From NCBI RefSeq assembly GCF_036327775.1, contig NZ_CP109598.1, positions 3,906,001 to 3,970,000 of the forward strand: a DNA stretch of 64,000 bases. The letters run 5' to 3'. Origin of the DNA: Streptomyces sp. NBC_01498 (GTDB lineage Bacteria > Actinomycetota > Actinomycetes > Streptomycetales > Streptomycetaceae). Under the pieces are notes generated by a model. The model was not told the DNA's origin, made no database searches, and saw only the letters and a program-made list of their open reading frames with translations. A program made the translations under genes and the position numbers. This document shows positions 27,154 to 36,143 of the stretch, one piece after another. Numbering within the stretch: position 1 is the first letter of the stretch; each line of letters opens with the position of its first letter.

Positions 27154-27984
27154 ATGCCTGCCAAGACCGCCCTCGTCACCGGCGCCTCCTCCGGCATCGG
27201 CGAGGCCACCGCCCTGAAGCTGGACAGCCTCGGCTACACCGTCTACGGAGCCGCCCGCCGTACCGAGCGCCTCCACGAACTCGCCGACCGCGGCATCCGT
27301 CCGATGGCCATGGACGTCACCGACGACGACTCGCTCCGGGCGGGCGTCGACCGCGTCATCGCCGAGACCGGACGCGTGGACGTCCTGGTCAACAGCGCCG
27401 GATACGGCTCGTACGGCGCCATCGAGGACGTCTCCATGGAGGAGGCCCGCTACCAGTTCGACGTCAACGTCTTCGGCGCCCTCCGCCTGACCCAGCTCGT
27501 CCTTCCCCAGATGCGGGCACAGCGCGGCGGCACCATCGTCAACATCACCTCGATGGGCGGCAAGATCTACACCCCGTTCGGCGGCTGGTACCACGGCACC
27601 AAGTTCGCCCTCGAAGCCCTCAGCGACTGCCTGCGTCTGGAGACCAAGCCCTTCGGCATCGACGTCGTCGTCATCGAGCCGGGTGGCGTCGCCACCGAAT
27701 GGAGCGGCAACACCGCCGACAGACTGGAGGAGTCCTCCGGCGTGGGCGCCTACGCGAAGCCGGCCAAGGCGACGGCCGCTTCCCTGCGCTCCGAGGCCCT
27801 CGCCAAGCGCAATTCCCCGCCCACGGTCATCGCCGACACGATCGCCAAGGCCGTCACGGCCCGCCGGCCCAAGACCCGCTACCCCACCGGCTCCGGCGCC
27901 CGCCCGCTCATCGCCCTGAAGGCCATCCTGCCCGACCGCGCCTTCGACACCCTGATCTCCCGCGCCACGGGCCGGCCGCGCTGA
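27154..27984 (+). CDS. Short-chain dehydrogenase/reductase
   Basis: 276 residues. Rossmann motif LVTGASSGIGEATA (NAD(P)-binding), DVTDDDS, NSAGYGSYG, catalytic Ser in NITSMGGKIYTP, and the active-site YxxxK as WYHGTKFALEAL. The C-terminal end RFDTLI-like LPDRAFDTLISRATG fits the classical SDR of fatty-acyl or ketone reductases. Arg doublet AARRTERL after beta-2 suggests NADPH preference. Substrate unknown. Single gene. Confidence 0.88.
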   Translation: MPAKTALVTGASSGIGEATALKLDSLGYTVYGAARRTERLHELADRGIRPMAMDVTDDDSLRAGVDRVIAETGRVDVLVNSAGYGSYGAIEDVSMEEARYQFDVNVFGALRLTQLVLPQMRAQRGGTIVNITSMGGKIYTPFGGWYHGTKFALEALSDCLRLETKPFGIDVVVIEPGGVATEWSGNTADRLEESSGVGAYAKPAKATAASLRSEALAKRNSPPTVIADTIAKAVTARRPKTRYPTGSGARPLIALKAILPDRAFDTLISRATGRPR

Positions 27985-28047
27985 GCGCGGGACGCTGGTC
28001 AGCCGCTCTGTTCGGCACAGCCCTCGGCGCCACCGGCACCGGGGGAC

Positions 28048-28272
28048 CGTACTCGTGCCATCGTCCTGGCCGATCTCGGCGTGGTGCGGCTCCGCCGGGG
28101 CGACGTGGACGGAGCCCTGACCACCTGGGGCGACTTCCTCGACAGTGCCGACGGCATCCGCTCCGTAAAGGTCCAGGCGGCCCTTCGGGACATGAGTGTC
28201 CGCCTGCGGCGATTCAATGGCGTCGGCGAGGCGCAAGAACTCCGCGAGAGGGCCGCCCGTATCGCCGGTTGA
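28048..28272 (+). pseudogene. C-terminal remnant of a TPR-containing regulator
   Basis: The frame encodes TRAIVLADLGVVRLRRGDVD, then GALTTWGDFLDSADGIRSVK, VQAALRDM and ends RERAARIAG. This matches the TPR C-terminus of Streptomyces XRE-TPR regulators. The N-terminal HTH and most TPRs are missing, and no start codon fits. So this is a truncated fragment. Confidence 0.55.
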
Positions 28273-28324
28273 CGAACCCCACGGGCGTCAGCGCCCCGCC
28301 GGGGTATGACCCCCGCCGGCTCGT

Positions 28325-29347
28325 TCAGAAGCAGCCGCAGGAGCGGCGGATTACCAGGGCCGAGGGGAATTGGCGGACGCGTTCGCGGCGGGAGCCGGCG
28401 ACTCGGAGGCCGTCGTCCAGGACCAGGTCCACGGCCGCGCGGGCCATCGCCGGGCGGTCCGAGGAGACCGTCGTCAGCGGGGGGTCGGTCAGCGCGGCCT
28501 CCTTGACGTCGTCGAAGCCGGCCACCGCCAGTTCGCCGGGGACGTCGATCCGCAGTTCGCGTGCCGCCCGCAGGACGCCGATCGCCTGGTCGTCGGTGGA
28601 GCAGAAGATCGCCGGGGGCCGGTCCGGGCCCGCCAGCAGGGTCAGTGCCACGTTGTACGCGTCGTACCGGTTGTAGAGCGCCTTGAAGAGGCGCCCCTCC
28701 GTCGAGAGCCCGGCCTCCTTCATCGCCCGTCGCCAGCCCTCGACGTGGTCGGTGACCGGGTCGCCGACGACCGGTGTCGACTCGACGCCGCCGAGGCACG
28801 CCACGTACGGGTGGCCGTGCTCCAGCAGGTGCCGGGTGGCGAGCTGCGCGCCGCCGATGTCGTCGGTGACGACCGCGACGTCGTCGATGCCCTCGGGCCG
28901 CTCGTGGAGCAGCACGACGCGGGCGTCCCACGCCTCTATCTCCGCCGCGGCACGCTCGCTCGGTCCCTGGCTGACCAGGATCAGTCCGGACACCCGCATG
29001 CCCAGGAAGGCGCGCAGGTAGTGGACTTCGCGTTCGTTGCGGTAGTCGGAGTTGCCGACGAGCACCATTTTTCCGCGCTCGGCGGCGGCCTGCTCGACCG
29101 CGTGCGCCATCTCCGCGAAGAAGGGCTGCCGCGCGTCGGGCACGACCACTCCTATGAGGTCGGTCCGCCGCGACGCCATCGCCTGCGCGACCCGGTCCGG
29201 GCGGTAGCCCAGATCCTTGATCGCGGCGAGTACACGCTCGCGCGTGGCCGGGGCAACCGGCCTCGGTCCGTTGTTGATGACGTAACTGACGACCGCGGTC
29301 GAAGTTCCCGCCAGTCGTGCCACGTCGTCCCGCGTCACCTTGGCCAC
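28325..29347 (-). CDS. LacI-family transcriptional regulator
   Basis: 340 residues. [23 protein letters not shown] at about 5-24 and the hinge [20 protein letters not shown]. Effector domain has [62 protein letters not shown], and [20 protein letters not shown]. Starts at GTG 29347. It sits immediately before glnR in the same order as in S. coelicolor. Sugar ligand not inferable. It may regulate itself. Confidence 0.92.
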   Translation of the reverse strand: MAKVTRDDVARLAGTSTAVVSYVINNGPRPVAPATRERVLAAIKDLGYRPDRVAQAMASRRTDLIGVVVPDARQPFFAEMAHAVEQAAAERGKMVLVGNSDYRNEREVHYLRAFLGMRVSGLILVSQGPSERAAAEIEAWDARVVLLHERPEGIDDVAVVTDDIGGAQLATRHLLEHGHPYVACLGGVESTPVVGDPVTDHVEGWRRAMKEAGLSTEGRLFKALYNRYDAYNVALTLLAGPDRPPAIFCSTDDQAIGVLRAARELRIDVPGELAVAGFDDVKEAALTDPPLTTVSSDRPAMARAAVDLVLDDGLRVAGSRRERVRQFPSALVIRRSCGCF

Positions 29348-29639
29348 GCGCGGCAGTCTACGTGGGGTTGCCCAGGCCGTGTCCGGGGAGTGGCGCCGTC
29401 CGCCCGGGGGGGCGGGGCGCGCACCACCCGCGGAGCGGCCGGCACCCCCGTCGGCGCGTGCGTTCGCACGGCGGAGGACCGGTCCCGTACGGGGCGTACG
29501 TGGGGGCGTACGTGGCCGGCTCCGACAGCACCGCGAGGCGTGCCGGGTGTCGCGTGCCGGGCGACACCGCGAGGCGTGCCGGGTGTCGCGTGCCGGGCGA
29601 CACCGTGAGGCGTGGCGGGCGTCGCGCGGTGGGCGGGGA
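29348..29639. other. Repeat-bearing gap between lacI and glnR
   Basis: About 290 bases, GC-rich. Contains the 36-bp direct repeat listed separately. No gene recognised. Confidence 0.5.
29530..29617. repeat. Tandem repeat, 36-bp unit, about 2.4 copies
   Basis: Copies begin at 29530, 29566 and 29602; the first two are identical and the third diverges after about 16 bases. Each unit itself contains the repeated words GGCGTGCCGGG and CGCGTGCCGGG. Confidence 0.9.
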
Positions 29640-30482
29640 CTACCCGGACATGGCCTGGCGTCCGGCGGGCCGTACGGCTTCCGGGGCGCGCGAGGTGTCG
29701 GGGGAGTGCTCGGCTCCGCCGTCCGGTTCGCGGTCCGGGCGGAACGCCTTGGCCTTCGCGGCGGCCGCGGCGATCGCCTTCGCCTTCTCCTCCTCCGCCG
29801 CGCGCTCGACCTTCTCCGGCACGACGAAGCGGTAACCGACGTTCCGTACGGTCCCGATCAGCGACTCGTGCTCGGGGCCGAGCTTCGCGCGCAGCCTCCG
29901 CACGTGGACGTCGACCGTCCGCGTACCGCCGAAGTAGTCGTAGCCCCAGACCTCCTGGAGCAGCTGCGCCCGGGTGAAGACCCGGCCGGGGTGCTGCGCC
30001 AGGTACTTGATCAGCTCGAACTCCTTGAAGGTCAGGTCCAGGACCCGTCCCTTCAGCTTCGCGCTGTAGGTCGCCTCGTCCACCGAGAGATCACCGTTGC
30101 GGATCTCCATCGGGGAGTCGTCGGTCGAGAGCTGGCGGCGCCCGGTGGCCAGCCGCAGCCGGGCCTCGACCTCGGCCGGGCCGGCGGTGTCGAGCAGCAC
30201 GTCGTCGACGCCCCAGTCCGCGGTGACGGCGGCGAGACCGCCCTCGGTCACCACGAGGATCAGCGGGCAGCCGGGTCCGGTGGACCGCAGCAGCTGGCAG
30301 AGCGACCGCGCGTGGGGCAGATCGCGGCGGCCGTCGATCAGTATGACGTCCGCGCCGGGGGTGTCGATGAGGGCCGAGCCCTCTGCCGGGGCCACCCGGA
30401 CGTGGTGCAGAAGGAGTCCGAGAGCCGGCAGCACTTCGGCCGACGGCTGGAGGGCGTTGGTGAGGAGCAGCAGAGAACTCAT
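29640..30482 (-). CDS. glnR: GlnR, global nitrogen regulator
   Basis: OmpR-type orphan regulator of nitrogen metabolism, 280 residues. It opens with [20 protein letters not shown] and contains [20 protein letters not shown] and [20 protein letters not shown], highly specific for actinobacterial GlnR. The winged helix follows: [57 protein letters not shown]. The C-terminal tail is extended by a Lys/Ala-rich, possibly coiled region and a disordered end. GlnR activates glnA, amtB and represses ureA/gdhA in Streptomyces; no kinase is adjacent, as expected for an orphan. Confidence 0.96.
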   Translation of the reverse strand: MSSLLLLTNALQPSAEVLPALGLLLHHVRVAPAEGSALIDTPGADVILIDGRRDLPHARSLCQLLRSTGPGCPLILVVTEGGLAAVTADWGVDDVLLDTAGPAEVEARLRLATGRRQLSTDDSPMEIRNGDLSVDEATYSAKLKGRVLDLTFKEFELIKYLAQHPGRVFTRAQLLQEVWGYDYFGGTRTVDVHVRRLRAKLGPEHESLIGTVRNVGYRFVVPEKVERAAEEEKAKAIAAAAAKAKAFRPDREPDGGAEHSPDTSRAPEAVRPAGRQAMSG

Positions 30483-30871
30483 CGCCGCTCACCCGCCCCG
30501 GTCGGACAGTCTTCAGGTGTCTGCGTGGTTGGTTCGCCCATTACGTGGTTCCTCCTCGGTCCCTGCAAGGGGGCACCTCCCGCACCCGGAGGGAGCGGGG
30601 GCGTATGTGGCACCGCTCCCCGTCCCGCGCCCTGGGGTCGGAAAGCGCAAAAGGACCCGGGGGCTACATTGCCCGGATCCTCTTCCGGAGCAGAATAGCC
30701 CACATGTGCTCTCCGTCAGAGGGGAAGGACAGCGGGTCATCGCCTTTCCGGCCTGCTTCGCGGACCTCCGTGAAGGGCGTGGATGGCAAGGCACGGCTGG
30801 GAATCGGCCATCATGGAGAGCCGACGGAAACCGACCGGAAAATTGCCGAGAAATTGCGGGAGGAGTGCGCC
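30483..30871. other. Divergent intergenic region glnR/moaD-like
   Basis: About 390 bases with AT-richer patches near 30660-30860. Promoters of both genes must lie here. No GlnR box could be identified with confidence. Confidence 0.4.
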
Positions 30872-31126
30872 ATGCCAGCGGGAACCATCCGCTACTGGGC
30901 CGCCGCCAAGGCGGCTGCCGGGGTCCCCGAGGAGCCCTACGCGGCGGACGACCTGGCGCAGGCGCTCGCCGCCGCGCGCCGCAGACACCCCGGTGAGCTG
31001 GTCCGTGTGCTCCAGCGGTGCTCGTTCCTGGTCGACGGCGATCCCGTGGGGACCCGCGGGCATGAGACCGTACGGCTTGCCGAGGGCGGCACGGTCGAAG
31101 TGCTCCCGCCGTTCGCAGGAGGGTGA
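30872..31126 (+). CDS. MoaD/ThiS-family sulfur carrier protein
   Basis: 84 residues. Beta-grasp sulfur-carrier fold: IRYWAAAKAAAGVPEEPY, LAAARRRHPGELVRVLQRCS and VRLAEGGTVEVLPPFAGG, ending with the obligatory Gly-Gly that is adenylated and thiocarboxylated. AGGAG upstream of the ATG. The downstream gene (membrane protein) starts ten bases later, so cotranscribed. It could serve molybdopterin, thiamine or other sulfur transfer; no E1-like enzyme is in the window. Confidence 0.85.
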   Translation: MPAGTIRYWAAAKAAAGVPEEPYAADDLAQALAAARRRHPGELVRVLQRCSFLVDGDPVGTRGHETVRLAEGGTVEVLPPFAGG

Positions 31127-31136
31127 ACAGCAGAGC

Positions 31137-32528
31137 ATGAGCGACGACCAGTACGACCAGCAGGGGCAGGGGAGTTACGGCGGGAGTTACGACTCCGGGC
31201 CGTACGGGCAGCAGCGGTACGGCGTACCGGGACCGGTCCGGCCGCAGGGGGACCACGCACAGGGGTACCCCCAGCAGGCGTATCCGCAGCAGCCGCAGGG
31301 GCCGTCCGCGCCGGGGTACCGGGAGACGGCGGGCGGGCAGGAGGCGCAGACCTGGGAGGGCCAGACCTGGGACACGCAGTACCAGCCGCAGGTCCAGCCC
31401 CAGCAGCCCGTGCACCCGCAACAGCCCCAGCAGCCCTACCAGCAGCCTCAGCACCCGCAACAGCAGCCCTACCAGCCTCAGCCGTACCAGCAGCCTCAGC
31501 ACCCGCAGCATCCCCAGTCGCCCGGGGCCGCCGCCGACACGGCGTATCTGCCGCGGCAGTCCGGCGCGTACCCGCTCCCGCCCGAGGTCCCGGCCTCCGG
31601 CCCGGCGCCGTACGAGCCCCCGGCCACCACCCCGGCACAGGCACCGGCCACCGCACCCGCGCCCGGTCACGCCGCCGCACCGGTCTCACCCGCCGCCCCC
31701 GGCCCTTCCGCCATGTCCGGTCCTTCCGCCACGGCCGGTTACAGCCCGCCCACCACCCTCGGCAACGCCCGCGTCACCGACGCCCAGCGCGCCCGCGCCG
31801 AGGGCCGGTCGCCGATCATCCCGCCCGGCATCCAGCCCGCCGGGCTGACCGCCGTACTCGGCCTGCTGCTCGCGGGCGGCGCGGCCCTCGGCCCGTACGC
31901 GCTGCTCGTTCCGCTCGTCGTCCTCCAGGCCGTCACGGCCGCCGGGTGGTTCCGGCTGAACGGCATGTGGCCCGCCCGTCAGGGCATCGCGCTCGCCTTC
32001 GCCGGCGCCCTCGTCGCAGACGCCGCCGTGCTCGGGGTCGGCGACGACCACGCGCTCGCCGCGATCCTCGGCACCCTCGGCGGCTGGGTGCTGCTCACGG
32101 TCGTCCTGCAACTGCGCAGCTACGCGGGCGCCGACGAGCGGATGCAGGGCCTGATGGCCACGGCCGTCTCCGCCGCGCTCGCCATCATCGCCACCGGGGT
32201 CCTGGCGTCCGAGCCGGACGCCGTGACCGTCGGCGCGCTCGCGGTCGCCGCCGCGACCGTCGTCCGGGCGCTGCCGCTGCCGGGCGTCGTCTCGGTCGTG
32301 GCCGCGCTCGCGGCCGGGGCGGGTGCCGGATACCTGGCGGGCGGACTGACGGACCTCGGCGGCCAGGGCGCGCTGCTCGGCCTCGGGGCCGGGGTCGGCG
32401 CGCTGATCGGGCTGCGGGCGGCCAGCTACGACTACCCGTCGCGCTTCGTGCACATGACGGCCGGTGTGGCACTGCCGCTGACGGTCGCCGTGCCCCTGAT
32501 CCACCTGCTGGGCCGGGCGCTGGCCTGA
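31137..32528 (+). CDS. Gln/Pro-rich multi-spanning membrane protein
   Basis: 463 residues. The N-terminal half (about 1-220) is low-complexity Gln/Pro/Tyr: QQPHP, YQQPQHPQ and PQPYQQPQ-type repeats. The C-terminal half (about 230-463) is hydrophobic, with about eight TM segments from AGLTAVLGLLLAGGAALGPY onward to AGVALPLTVAVPLIHLLGRA. No known domain recognised. The Gln/Pro-rich cytoplasmic head is likely disordered and could form condensate-like or protein-binding contacts. Cotranscribed with the MoaD-like gene. Confidence 0.82.
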   Translation: MSDDQYDQQGQGSYGGSYDSGPYGQQRYGVPGPVRPQGDHAQGYPQQAYPQQPQGPSAPGYRETAGGQEAQTWEGQTWDTQYQPQVQPQQPVHPQQPQQPYQQPQHPQQQPYQPQPYQQPQHPQHPQSPGAAADTAYLPRQSGAYPLPPEVPASGPAPYEPPATTPAQAPATAPAPGHAAAPVSPAAPGPSAMSGPSATAGYSPPTTLGNARVTDAQRARAEGRSPIIPPGIQPAGLTAVLGLLLAGGAALGPYALLVPLVVLQAVTAAGWFRLNGMWPARQGIALAFAGALVADAAVLGVGDDHALAAILGTLGGWVLLTVVLQLRSYAGADERMQGLMATAVSAALAIIATGVLASEPDAVTVGALAVAAATVVRALPLPGVVSVVAALAAGAGAGYLAGGLTDLGGQGALLGLGAGVGALIGLRAASYDYPSRFVHMTAGVALPLTVAVPLIHLLGRALA

Positions 32529-32568
32529 CGCGGGCGGCTCTGGCGGCGCGGTCGGCGCCGGGCGGCCG

Positions 32569-32580
32569 TGACAGTTGTCA
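32569..32580. promoter_or_regulatory. Near-palindrome upstream of DUF2993 gene
   Basis: TGACA-GT-TGTCA motif about 112 bases before the DUF2993 start. It may be an operator; no regulator is known. Confidence 0.3.
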
Positions 32581-32691
32581 CCCCGCCATCGGGCGTGAGT
32601 TCGATCAGTAGGACCGGGGCCCGACGGCGCTGCCGCTAGGCTCGCGGTCGTCATGGGGGCTTGGCACGACCAGGGTGGGGGACACCGAGCG

Positions 32692-33438
32692 ATGCGCGCA
32701 CTGAAAATTCTGCTGGTCCTCGTCGTGCTGTTCGGCGGGCTGTTCGTCGCCGCCGACCGGGCCGCGGTGCACTTCGCCGAGACCGAGGCGGCGAGCAAGA
32801 TCAAGAGCAGCCAGGGTCTCAGCAGCGAGCCCAGCGTCTCCGTCAAGGGCTTCCCCTTCCTCACCCAGGTCCTGGGCGGCTCGCTGGACGAGATCGAGAT
32901 CAGCATGGGCGGGATCACCGCGACCGCCGAGGGCCGCGAGGTCGAGGTGACCGAGGTACGGGCCGAACTGCGTGACGTGACGGTGAACAGCACCTTCTCG
33001 TCGGCGGTGGCGGGCAGCGCGGAGGGTTCGGCGCTGATCTCGTACGCGGATCTCTCCAAGTCCGCGCCGAAGGGCGCGACGGTCGGTTACGCGGGGCCGG
33101 AGCGGGCCGCCAAGGGCCAGGTCAAGGTCTCGGGGCCGCTGGGCGATCTGGTGGAGGGCGCGGGCATCGACGTGCCGGACGCGTTCAAGGGCCTGCTGTC
33201 GGACGACTTCACGACATACAGCACGGTCTCGATGGAGAACGGCGACACGGTCCGGCTGCGCGCCGACGAACTTCCCGATCTGCCGGTGCCGGGCTTCCAG
33301 GGCAGGCTCAAGGACGTCGTGGACTACGACCTCAAGATCGACGGCATGCCGTCGACGGTCGAGCTGGACAAGATCACCATGGTGGAGAACGGACTCCGGT
33401 TCTCGGGCACGGGCAAGGACGTCAGCCTGACGGGCTGA
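32692..33438 (+). CDS. DUF2993 (LmeA-like) exported protein
   Basis: 248 residues. The N-terminal segment LKILLVLVVLFGGLFVAADR is a signal anchor or uncleaved signal. The rest is a DUF2993 domain with VSVKGFPFLTQVLGGSLDEI, ITATAEGREVEVTEVRAELR and FQGRLKDVVDYDLKIDG. LmeA homologs in mycobacteria affect mannan chain length; the role in Streptomyces is unclear. ATG 32692 was preferred over the upstream ATG because the signal is compact. Confidence 0.85.
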   Translation: MRALKILLVLVVLFGGLFVAADRAAVHFAETEAASKIKSSQGLSSEPSVSVKGFPFLTQVLGGSLDEIEISMGGITATAEGREVEVTEVRAELRDVTVNSTFSSAVAGSAEGSALISYADLSKSAPKGATVGYAGPERAAKGQVKVSGPLGDLVEGAGIDVPDAFKGLLSDDFTTYSTVSMENGDTVRLRADELPDLPVPGFQGRLKDVVDYDLKIDGMPSTVELDKITMVENGLRFSGTGKDVSLTG

Positions 33439-33574
33439 ACGACTGAACCGGCTGAACCGGCTGAACCGACTCAGTTGGCAGACGCGCAGACGCGGCAGAC
33501 GTGGCAGACGCGGCGAGCCGCCCCGGCTCGGCACGATCGGCTCGACTCCGCACGCCCGCCCCGGCTCGGCACGA

Positions 33575-33986
33575 TCGGCTCGAATGGGCATGGAGGCCCC
33601 GTCTCTGCACGGTCGGCCCGGCTCCGCACGCCCGCCCCGCCCCGGCTCGGCACGATCGGCTCGGCTCGGCTCGGCACGGTCGGCTCGAATGGGCATGGAG
33701 GCCCGTCTCCGGACGGTCGGCCCCGGCTCCGCACGACCGCCCCGACTCCGCACCGGCCGGGCCCGTCTCCGGACGGTCGGCCCCGACTCCCCACGCCCGC
33801 CCCGGCTCCGCACGGCCGGCCCGGCTCCGCACGGCCGGCCCGGCGGTCGCCGCTCGTTGGAGCCTCGGCCCACCACCCCTGGCCGGACCCCCGCCGCTCG
33901 CCGGAGCCTCGCCCGCCACCCCTCGCGGACCCCCGCCCCTCGCCGGACCCCCGCCCCTCGCCGGACCCCCGGGCCCACCGGGCTCC
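33575..33986. repeat. Interspersed direct repeats in the 33.5-34.0 kb gap
   Basis: A 25-bp word beginning TCGGCTCGAATGGGCATGG occurs at 33575-33599 and 33680-33704. The word CCGTCTCCGGACGGTCGGCC occurs twice, and the 17-bp Pro-codon-like word GGACCCCCGCCCCTCGC occurs in series at 33930-33975. Confidence 0.85.
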
Positions 33987-34148
33987 CACCCGTATCGTGA
34001 GACGCGGATGTCCATCCCGTAGATGGAACAGAGGTACGAGAGGGATCCGGACCGGCTCCCGGTCACCCGGAGCGCCCTTCCGTCCCGCATTCCGGACGAT
34101 CGCGTCTCACCATTCGACACGTCGGTGACATCGCGCCGCCGCCGTCCC

Positions 34149-34154
34149 TACGAT
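34149..34154 (+). promoter_or_regulatory. -10 element of the leader peptide (leaderless start)
   Basis: TACGAT seven bases before the leader-peptide ATG; no Shine-Dalgarno present. Confidence 0.5.
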
Positions 34155-34161
34155 TGCCCGT

Positions 34162-34269
34162 ATGCAGTGCCACATCAGCGGTCTCCAGCAGCGGGGACAG
34201 GCGAACCTCACGAAGCGGCGGGCAGTCGACCTGTGCCGCGTCGCCGCCATGCTCTGTCGCACCGCCTGA
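34162..34269 (+). CDS. Cysteine-containing leader peptide (attenuator ORF)
   Basis: 35 residues: MQCHISGLQQRGQANL then TKRRAVDLCRVAAMLCRTA. The RAVDLCRVAAMLCR core is typical of small leader peptides placed before sulfur-metabolism genes in Streptomyces. Three Cys codons (3, 25, 32) could sense charged tRNA-Cys. It begins without a ribosome-binding site, seven bases after a -10-like TACGAT. The sulfurtransferase gene starts 153 bases after its stop. Attenuation by translation of the Cys codons is inferred from family knowledge. Confidence 0.75.
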   Translation: MQCHISGLQQRGQANLTKRRAVDLCRVAAMLCRTA

Positions 34270-34422
34270 GCGGAACACGTCCGTCCGTTCCGCCGGCTCT
34301 CCCGGCCCTTCGACCACGTCAGGGCCCATCCTGTGCCGTACGCAGCCCGCCGCGCCCCCGTGCCCGGAAGGGGCCGCCGCAGCCCGCACCACCCGCCGCA
34401 CACTGCCCCGGAGGAGAACAAC

Positions 34423-35262
34423 ATGAGCCGCAGCGACGTCCTGGTCGACGCCGACTGGGTCGAGGCCCACATCGACGACCCGAAGGTCGTCATCGTCGAG
34501 GTCGACGAGGACACCTCGGCGTACGAGAAGAACCACATCCGCAACGCCGTGCGCATCGACTGGAAGCAGGACCTCCAGGACCCGGTGCGCCGTGACTTCG
34601 TGGACCAGGAGGGCTTCGAGAAGCTCCTGTCCGCGAAGGGCATCGGCAACGACGACCTCGTGATCCTCTACGGCGGCAACAACAACTGGTTCGCGTCCTA
34701 CGCCTACTGGTACTTCAAGCTCTACGGCCACGAGGGCGTCAAGCTCCTCGACGGCGGGCGCAAGAAGTGGGAGCTGGACTCGCGCGACCTGGTCGAGGCG
34801 GTGCCCGAGCGCGCGGCCACGCAGTACAAGGCCAAGGCCCAGGACAAGTCCATCCGCGCCTTCCGTGACGACGTGGTCGCCGCGATCGGCAGCCTGAACC
34901 TGGTCGACGTGCGGTCGCCCGACGAGTTCAGCGGCAAGCTGCTCGCCCCGGCGCACCTCCCGCAGGAGCAGTCGCAGCGCCCCGGCCACGTGCCGAGCGC
35001 CCGCAACATCCCGTGGTCGAAGAACGCCAACGACGACGGCACCTTCAAGTCGGACGACGAGCTCAAGGCCCTCTACGAGGAGGAGCAGGTCGACCTGGCG
35101 AAGGACACCATCGCCTACTGCCGCATCGGTGAGCGCTCGGCGCTCACCTGGTTCGTGCTGCACGAGCTGCTCGGCCAGGAGAACGTCAAGAACTACGACG
35201 GCTCGTGGACCGAGTACGGCTCCCTCGTCGGCGTGCCGATCGAGCTGGGCGCCGCGAAGTAA
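34423..35262 (+). CDS. Thiosulfate sulfurtransferase (rhodanese, SseA/CysA type)
   Basis: 279 residues with two rhodanese domains. Catalytic Cys233 is in the loop YCRIGERSALT (CRxGxRx motif), and the N-terminal inactive domain has YEKNHIRNAVRIDWKQDL. ATG 34423 follows GGAGG by about eight bases. Preceded by a Cys leader peptide and followed after 74 bases by DUF1416, a conserved actinobacterial order (as in the mycobacterial cysA-sseC pair). Transfers sulfane sulfur from thiosulfate or a persulfide donor. Confidence 0.93.
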   Translation: MSRSDVLVDADWVEAHIDDPKVVIVEVDEDTSAYEKNHIRNAVRIDWKQDLQDPVRRDFVDQEGFEKLLSAKGIGNDDLVILYGGNNNWFASYAYWYFKLYGHEGVKLLDGGRKKWELDSRDLVEAVPERAATQYKAKAQDKSIRAFRDDVVAAIGSLNLVDVRSPDEFSGKLLAPAHLPQEQSQRPGHVPSARNIPWSKNANDDGTFKSDDELKALYEEEQVDLAKDTIAYCRIGERSALTWFVLHELLGQENVKNYDGSWTEYGSLVGVPIELGAAK

Positions 35263-35336
35263 CCGCCCCGCCGGCACTGTCATCCTCTCGACCATCCCGA
35301 CCCATCCCAACCCCCGACCCGGAGGACAGATCCCTT

Positions 35337-35624
35337 ATGTGCGGAGCGAAGGCCGGCGGCCCGGACGCCTCGACGATCAAGCCCGGTGAGACCACCATCC
35401 AGGGTTCCGTGACCCGTGACGGCGAGCCCGTCACCGGCTACGTACGCCTGCTGGACTCGACCGGAGAGTTCACCGCCGAGGTCCCGACCTCGGCGACCGG
35501 ACAGTTCCGCTTCTACGCGGCCGAGGGCACCTGGACCGTGCGCGCGCTCGTGCCGGGGGCCACGGCGGACCGTACGGTCGTCGCGCAGCCGGGCGGGCTG
35601 GCCGAGGTGGCCATCGCCGTCTGA
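35337..35624 (+). CDS. DUF1416 (SseC-like) protein
   Basis: 95 residues: CGAKAGGPDASTIKPGETTI, QGSVTRDGEPVTGYVRLLDS, GEFTAEVPTSATGQFRFYAA and WTVRALVPGA. DUF1416, mycobacterial SseC. A Greek-key/carboxypeptidase-regulatory-like beta sandwich is expected. Starts after GGAGGA. Always next to the sulfurtransferase, so probably aids sulfur trafficking, but biochemistry is unknown. Confidence 0.9.
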   Translation: MCGAKAGGPDASTIKPGETTIQGSVTRDGEPVTGYVRLLDSTGEFTAEVPTSATGQFRFYAAEGTWTVRALVPGATADRTVVAQPGGLAEVAIAV

Positions 35625-35754
35625 GACGACGGGCCCCGGGGCGACAGGCCGCAGGGCGACCGGTCCGGGGCGACGGACAAGCACGGGTACGGGGGCCGCA
35701 CCTCCGGGAGGCCGGAAGGCTTCCCGTGACCGGGTGCGGCCCTCCGTACCGTCG

Positions 35755-35760
35755 TAAACT
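35755..35760 (+). promoter_or_regulatory. -10 element of DUF3099 gene (leaderless start)
   Basis: TAAACT exactly six bases before the ATG at 35767; no Shine-Dalgarno. Confidence 0.55.
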
Positions 35761-35766
35761 CCCCGT

Positions 35767-36039
35767 ATGTACACGCGACGCCGTCGCCGCTACTTCGTGC
35801 TGATGGGCGTCTGCCTGGCCCTGTTCGTCAGCGCCTGGGCGTTCGTGCGTCTGTGGTCGGTACCGGCGGCGATCGCGATGTGCGTGGTGGCGATGGTCAT
35901 CCCCCCGATCGCGGCGATGACCGCGAACGTACGGGGCCGGGACGACCGCTGGTGGGACGATCCGTCGGGCGATCCGAAGTCGGACGAGTGGTGGGACGAA
36001 CTGGACGGCAAGAAGAAGCCTCCGCCCCCGCCGAAATGA
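35767..36039 (+). CDS. DUF3099 membrane protein
   Basis: 90 residues. Basic N-terminus MYTRRRRRY, two hydrophobic segments (FVLMGVCLALFVSAWAFVRL and AIAMCVVAMVIPPIAAMTAN), then an acidic tail with WWDDPSGDP and DEWWDELDG, typical of DUF3099. No known function. Likely leaderless mRNA. Confidence 0.88.
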   Translation: MYTRRRRRYFVLMGVCLALFVSAWAFVRLWSVPAAIAMCVVAMVIPPIAAMTANVRGRDDRWWDDPSGDPKSDEWWDELDGKKKPPPPPK

Positions 36040-36143
36040 CGCCGTGCGCCCCGTCCGTACGCGGACGAGACAGCCGGGCAGCCGACGGCCACGCGACCGG
36101 GCAGCCGAGGGCCGCGCGACCGGGCGGACGACGGCGGCCGGGG

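Larger units (their letters stand above)
33439..34161. other. 720-base gene-free region rich in degenerate repeats
   Basis: All three plus frames remain largely open because of composition, but they encode Pro/Arg/Ala-rich nonsense without family resemblance. Sequence words such as CGGCTCGGCACGATCGGCT, GGGCATGGAGGCCC, CCGTCTCCGGACGGTCGG and GGACCCCCGCCCCTCGCC recur. It looks like expanded non-coding sequence. Confidence 0.7.

Noticed and set aside
28370..29608. 412-codon plus frame opposite lacI
   Set aside because: Antisense shadow of the LacI gene; LacI motifs are intact on the minus strand.
29530..29617. 36-bp repeat considered as CRISPR
   Set aside because: Repeat units abut one another, no spacers, only about 2.4 copies, no cas genes.
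33475..34128. Long plus-strand frames in the 33.5-34.1 kb repeats
   Set aside because: All three plus frames are open because the repeats lack stops; products are Pro/Arg/Ala repeats with no start-site signal.
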